Source: Rhineura floridana
Taxonomy: Eukaryota; Chordata; Lepidosauria; Squamata; Rhineuridae
DNA length: 64,000 bases
Assembly (NCBI RefSeq): GCF_030035675.1
Contig: NC_084480.1
Location: forward strand, 128,910,738-128,974,737
Direction: 5' to 3'
Part shown: piece by piece, positions 58,421 through 64,000 of the stretch
Layout of the letters: each line of letters starts with the position of its first letter
How positions within the stretch are numbered: the first letter of the stretch is position 1
Notes under the pieces: model-generated
The model's database searches: none
What the model saw: the letters and a program-made list of their open reading frames with translations, nothing else
Told to the model about the DNA's origin: nothing
Translations under genes and position numbers: made by a program

Positions 58421-59047
58421 GGCGCTTTGGGTGCTCCTGCTTCTTCATGGGCATTTCCCCCCTTTTCACATTCTCTACCTTGGTTTAATGGGAGGTAGAA
58501 TGTTTTTTTTAAAAAACAAACCCCAAAGAGGGGCAGAGGCAGGCACAAAGCAGGGGCAACGGGTGGCTGTCCAACAAAGGCTGGTTTTCTTTGACTGGGC
58601 AATGGGGGGGAGTGCTGAGAAGCTGCTTCTCATGGAGCCAATGAGAAGAGCCCCCCCCCGTCTTTCACCTTTTTCCCCTCTTTCCCCCGGTGGTGCACCT
58701 GGCTTGTCCCCAGTCGCAATATTCTTCCATGGAAATTGATCTAATGGGCAAGGGAGAGTGTGTGGTCATATGCGCTGTCAATCATGAGGGCTGGTGCGGC
58801 GGTCTCTATGGCAGGTTTGCATTCCAGCCTACCATTATAGGGGCAAGCCACATCTTTAAAACCATACATGACAACAGTTTTGAATTGCCCGCAATGTTTT
58901 CCGCACCCAAAAGAAGAAATTGCCCATCATAAAAAAGTTTTGTATTGGAAACCTGGCACTCCAAACACAGGAACGCTTACTATTATATGCTTTCACATTT
59001 ATTAATCAATACAACAGTGGAAACAGCAATAAAATTAGAGTAGAACA

Positions 59048-59760
59048 TCAGAAAATGACATTTTGTCTTTCAAATATGAAATTTGCAATTGCAGAGCGCA
59101 CCGCTTCCCCTGCGGCAACCTGTCTGTTGTCATAATGATGGTATTCCCTGTGAAAGGGTTGCTCTGGAAAGGTAAAGGTTGGACCAATAGGTTGCTGTAG
59201 CGCACGGCTACCCATCTCACGTATGTTGTGCAAGACAACTCCTGCGCACACCACTGTCACAACATTTTCCTCTGCAACTGGAAGGGTGCCAGTGAGGCTG
59301 CGCCACCTGGATTTCAGCCTGCCAAATGCACGCTCAACAACATTTCTAACTCGGTTGAACGATCTATTAAAAGCAATTTTCTTTTCATCAAGGCAACCCG
59401 AATATGGCTTCATGAGCCAAGGCCATATGGGATACGCTCCATCCCCCAGGAGCAAAGGTGGTACTTAAACCCCACGAATTGTGATTGTCGGGTTTCTGGG
59501 CACAAACTGTCCCGATTCCATTGTGTCAAATAGTTGCAAAATACAAAGGCATCGTGTCTTCTTCCACTCCATCCGACCTCAATGTCGACGAACCTCCCAG
59601 TGTGGTCACAAGTGCCTTGTAAAAGTATGGAACAGAAGCCTTTGCGATTGACATACTCCTCTCCCTGTTCTGTTGGTGCCAGGATCTTTATATGGCATCC
59701 ATCGACAACACCAACCGCCTGTGGGAAACCCATGAACATGAATCCATCCATCAACTGAAA
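59048..59760 (-). pseudogene. PIF/Harbinger transposase (HARBI1-like), DDE domain, one frame break
   Basis: The minus-strand reading starts at an acceptor (tttctgtatttcag) near 59757. It gives GFPQAVGVVDGCHIKILAPT (first Asp), YVNRKGFCSILLQGTCDHTG, VGWSGRRHDAFVF (second Asp), then after a frame change near 59450-59520 LLGDGAYPIWPWLMKPYSG, FNRSFNRVRNVVERAFGRLK (catalytic Glu) and SRWRSL. These are the motifs of Harbinger nucleases. The length agrees with the C-terminal two thirds of the transposase. An upstream exon (to about 59950) is only weakly readable. The single frame change may be decay or an unrecognised intron. Terminal repeats were not found. Confidence 0.85.
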
Positions 59761-59959
59761 TACAGAAATCAACACGTGTACCATGATAAGGCCAAAAATG
59801 TATTTTGATCATCATTTGCACACATAATCTCAAAAACAGATGTATAAATGGAGTGTTGAATACATAATCTTTTCTTCTACCCATCAAAGAAAGGAATTTC
59901 ATTGTGTTGTACTGATGGCGAACAAGGTTCAGCAATGTATGCAATAGCAAGAGGTGGCT

Positions 59960-62900
59960 GTGATTCTGAGAGAAATGAAAAATAGAATGGTTATCAATTA
60001 ATACAAGTTCAACTTCTGGGGCATCGGAACATCAAGAAACTAACAAGCACCAACAATAGCATTGGCAATGCCGTGCTGTAATAAAAAACCTAAGGAGAGC
60101 CAAATCTCCATGATCTCCCATGTGCCTAAGATCTCCATGTGCCTAAAATTTGTTACATGCTACAAAAGTTATCCGAAAGCAAGGTGAACCGACGGACGTG
60201 AAATACTGCATTCCCAAAAACAAACAGAAAAAAGGAGACCCACTATTGTTGCCCTGTGTGGTGTTCAGGAGAAACCGACATGCACCTGCTGTAGTTTTCT
60301 TCAAAGTAATTTATTCACAACAAGAACAGCGCCAGTCCGACAGATGTTTGCAAAAAATAACCTTTGTTTTTTAAGAAAGGGAATGCAATGTCTATTACAA
60401 TATCAAGATGTTAGAGGAAACAACATAACATGCACAGTGGATTAGAAAGGTCAGCAGCAAGACAGAAGTAAAGGCAGATGAAGCAAGTCCAGAATTGTGT
60501 GTGCGCTTTCATCCACAGACTAGAAACTTACTAGAAACTTGATTCCCCAACGCCACCACCACCAAGTGGACTCCATGTCGTGAAAAGTGTTGCCTCTGAC
60601 AATAAATAATACTTACGCCTTTGGGCGTAATGTGTCCATGAATGTGTCATGGAGTGGGTTTGCAAGGTATCTTCAAACGGTTAAGTGGAAATAAGAAATC
60701 CTAGGCTTCCTACCGAAAGCAAGTTTTGCATGGACAGTCACCGCAATTTGTTTGATCTGGAGCTGTTGCCTTGTTTTCTAAACAATCTTTCTGCTGATTA
60801 GGGAACAGTTTCCAATTGCCTGTGCAATGAACCTGCAGGACCAGGACCACCAGGAGCTCTGCAGAAAGCAAGGTGTGGACTCTGCTCTCCTTTGGGCAGC
60901 AGCACCATGAATATGACAGGGAGGGGGTATGCAAGGTCCCTTTAAATGGTTGAGTGGAATTAAGCACAAATGCGAAAGCATCCCTGAAACCGATATGGAC
61001 ATATTCAGCAAGGCTCAAACTCTTGTTTTGCTTAACTACAGCCACAGAAGTCCAAGATTGTTATTGAGATCACAGCACTCCTGGGAGCTTTCTTTACTAA
61101 GCCTCTTAGTCATAGGGTGGGTTATTGAGGGGGGACCTTGAAAGGATAAACCTCTTGCTCCCACACACTCGCACACACTGAGATCCAGATAACAATTGGG
61201 GGGCTCTGTGGCTGTAATTAATTTCAGCACAACAAGAGTTTGACTATATGCTTAAACTGTATGTTAAACTATATGCTTATACAGGGTGCCTGTTTGCTTC
61301 CCATTTCAGGTCAATAGAAGATTTGGAGGGAGAGGAAGGAACATGCAACAGGGAATCAGCACAGGGGCCATTCATACCCTCTGTGCTAATCCTACACATA
61401 TTTCTCACATCATGTGGAGTTTGGACCTCACTTGATGTAGCCATCCTGCTATTTTCCTGGAGACACAAAATAAGAGCTGAAACATCACCCAGGGGATGTC
61501 ATTGAATCCCAACATTTCCCATGCACATTGGATTTGGAAATGATGAAGCTGATGGACCATGACCAGGGAGACAAGTGTTTGAATCCCCAAATAGCCATAA
61601 AGCTCACCTGTGTTCCCCACCATGGACCCTGTAGAAAAGGTACATGAACCACATGGTGCCCTTTTGCGCAAAAACTTAAAACAGGACTTTCAAAGAAAAA
61701 TGATACTATCACTTTATTTGCTCTTTCTAGTTCACAGTGTAGGAAAGTAGCTGTGTCTTAGCTACTTTTAAGAGCTTTTGTATAGTTTTTGATTTCGGGT
61801 AACAAATAATGACCTCAGTAAATGTTTCAACACTTAAAGAACAGGCTACAAGTGGTAGCCACAGATATAGCAGCACAGTGCATTCAACAGGCGTAAGTGA
61901 TGTACCTGCTCTTCGGGCCTCCTCCACAGTCAGTGCCATGGGCAAATGGCCCAGTATCTACTTGGCCACTGTTGCTACTGAGTTTGCATTTTCTTAACCA
62001 AATCACTTTTGAGTAATGCTGTTTGTCCTGCTAGCAGGGGTGAGGATCTGGATCTGGCCAATGCAGCAGGTCTTTATCGACACAAACCACCAAGTGCCAA
62101 GTTTGACCAGTGGTCAGGTGGACATAGCTTGGCAGAAATGGCCTCACAGGCCACATGGTGGGCTTAATTAAGCCCACAGGCCAGAGGTCCCCCACTCCTG
62201 TGCTGGACGATCAGAGCTTTTTTATGGGTCTCCAGTTCATTGATCAATATACACCCATTCCCTTCTGCTTTGGAGGGTGTGGACTCATTTCATTATAGGA
62301 TGAATGTGAAAGAGGCACATCTTTTTTGCCCATCTAGGGTGCAAGGGGCAATTGTCCAGTGGACAGGCAGGGAAGGGAGATAGCTACTCGCAGGAGCAGC
62401 AGCAATGAGGTCAGATACCATGAGATGCACAAGACCCAAATTAATTTTAACATATGTCAATGACAGGTTTATATTGTTAGTTCATTACTGTATGAACGAA
62501 CCCACAATTAAAGAGAGCAAAGGAATTGGTTCTCCAGATAAACTATGTAAACATATGTTAGCCTGCCCTATAGAGAGAAAGGAAGTTATTGTTTTGCCCT
62601 AATAGAAAGCACAGATACCTTTGTGAGGCTGACACATCCTAAGGGCCATGCCAAGGGGATCCGGATTGCTGGGGTTTACCCTTATGATGACATTGCGCAA
62701 TACAGAGGTGGCTACAGTGTGGCTCTGCTGCTCCTCCAGTAAACCATAACCTTCGACCTACATGTAGCTCCTATGACCTTTCCCCTGAAGGAATCCTGGG
62801 ATAGCTGCAAAGTGATGGGGCTGCAAATGATGCAATCAGGTATGCCAGGAGACTGACTGGGAGTAGTGTTGGTGGGAGTGAAATGAGGAAGCTCGCTACT

Positions 62901-63470
62901 GAAATGTGTAGCACGCTTCAAGACCACTTCAAACAGAGTTGTTGTGCCTTACCATACTTCAAATTTAATATGAACACCAATTGGGGGCCCTATAACCCTG
63001 CAGCATTTTTGCAGGTAGCCAATGGTCCGTGACCTGGCTTTGCTCCCCAACTACTATGAAAATAGGGGAATGCATGCGTTTGGGTGTGTATGTACACATG
63101 AAAGCCCAGGATGAAGACCAGCTGATGGACGAACTGCAGAGGTCAGCTGTGCTGGATAGAAGTGTCCATTTCCTGAAAACACACCTTCCAACAGTTTTAT
63201 ACAATAGCCTTAGCTCCCTGCAAAGATTTCTTGGCATTGTAGTTTGGCAAGAGATTTGAGAAATCTCAGTTAGAGATTCCTCACAGAGCTAAAATACCGA
63301 TGGTTGTTTGAGGACCAGTGTAAGGATGCCAGTACATGCTAGGAGATTCTCATGGCTGTTGCCGACCCATATCTCCTTTTGTTTCTCCCTGGTAGTATAA
63401 AGATACATGACATGCAACATGCTATCATCATGCACATCCTTTCTTGCAAACATAATGCAATGTAGTAGAG
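59960..63470. other. Intergenic stretch with SINE and MITE fragments
   Basis: No host gene was recognised. A SINE fragment lies at about 61555-61620 (gacaagtgtttgaatcccca). A hAT-type end-like segment lies at about 62030-62210 (gccagaggtcccccactcct). Palindromic MITE fragments lie at about 62700-62950 and 63190-63300. The second Harbinger gene (MYB-like) that autonomous elements carry was not recognised. Confidence 0.4.
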
Positions 63471-63472
63471 TT

Positions 63473-63895
63473 AGAATCATAGAATCATAGAGTTGGAAGG
63501 GGCCTTGTAGGCCATCGAGTCCAACCCCCTGCTCACAGCAGGAAATCCACAGCTAGAGCATCTCCCGCAGATAGCTGTCCAGCCTCTGCTTGAAGACATC
63601 CAGCGAAGGGGATCCCACCATCTCCCTAGGCAGTCGGTTCCATTGCTGAACTGACCTTACTGTCAAGAAGTTCCTTCTAATGTCCAATCTGAATCTACGC
63701 TCCTGCAACTTAAAACCATTAGACCTAGTCCTACCCTCTGGGGCAGCAGAGAACAAGTACCCTTCAGGTACTTAAAGAGTGCAATCAAGTCACCCCTCAG
63801 CCTCCTCTTCACCAGACTGAACATGCCAAGTTCCTTCAACCTTTCCTCATAAGACTTGTTCTCCATACAGCGAAAGAAGGCGCATCTCACATCTT
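63473..63895 (-). mobile_element. CR1 LINE 3' end
   Basis: The minus strand encodes ENKSYEERLKELGMFSLVKR and FRLDIRRNFLTVRSVQQWNR, then LPREMVGSPSLDVFKQRLDS. It ends at 63473-63500 in the CR1 tail (tagaatcatagaatcataga). There is about one frame change. This CR1 subfamily differs from the one at 13084 (different 3' end). Confidence 0.85.
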
Positions 63896-64000
63896 CTGTG
63901 ATGAAACTTTTCCTGGGAATTGGAGGGGGAGACCATAGGTCAGTGGCAACATGTCCCTCATAACATGTAAAGTCGGGTTTACATCTATGGTGTGTAGAAA

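Noticed and set aside
58049-58739. Long open frames on both strands near 58 kb
   Set aside because: They run through the polypurine and CA-rich tract and are low-complexity; no domain or splice pattern.

Overview
This window reads as nuclear DNA of a squamate reptile, most likely a lizard. The host genes are vertebrate, with GT-AG introns. They sit among squamate-type repeats: CR1 and L2 LINEs, an L1 with an intact ORF2, tRNA-derived and 5S-derived SINEs, hAT, Harbinger and Tigger DNA transposons, and many short palindromic MITE-like copies. I see no bacterial-style genes, CRISPR arrays or true tRNA/rRNA genes.

Left block (1-15200): the first 14 coding exons of SMC2 (condensin ATPase) on the minus strand, from the ATG at 11582 to the end of the hinge domain at 219. 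A noncoding first exon and a GC-rich promoter lie near 15000. The introns hold Tigger MITEs, SINEs, a hAT deletion derivative with an 8-bp target duplication, and CR1.

Transposon block (15250-26160): an old SCAND3/ZBED-like hAT transposon (minus) carries later insertions of CR1, L2 and two nested L1 elements. L1-A keeps ORF1 but has lost nearly all of ORF2. L1-B sits inside the 5'UTR of L1-A; it keeps a 1254-codon ORF2 but has lost most of ORF1. Perfect 17-bp target duplications mark both insertions. The CR1 copy also has its ORF1 esterase fused in frame to the ORF2 tail. A 25-bp perfect direct repeat flanks the whole block.

Middle block (27200-35400): RPP14 (RNase P/MRP subunit) on the plus strand, all coding exons open (132 aa). 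In vertebrates the RPP14 transcript also carries HTD2, the mitochondrial 3-hydroxyacyl-thioester dehydratase. Here the HTD2 part is recognisable but broken by a repeat insertion with a stop, a frameshift and lack of an in-frame ATG.

Right block (38200-58000): the last three exons of SGPL1 (plus), with open frame and good splice sites but no upstream exons in the window. Tail to tail with it is a complete four-exon PCBD1 gene (minus, 104 aa). SGPL1-PCBD1 is the arrangement of human 10q22. SMC2 (human 9q31) and RPP14 (human 3p14) come from other human chromosomes, so the window joins three synteny blocks. The right end (58000-64000) holds a polypurine tract, a Harbinger transposase remnant, MITE fragments and a CR1 3' end.
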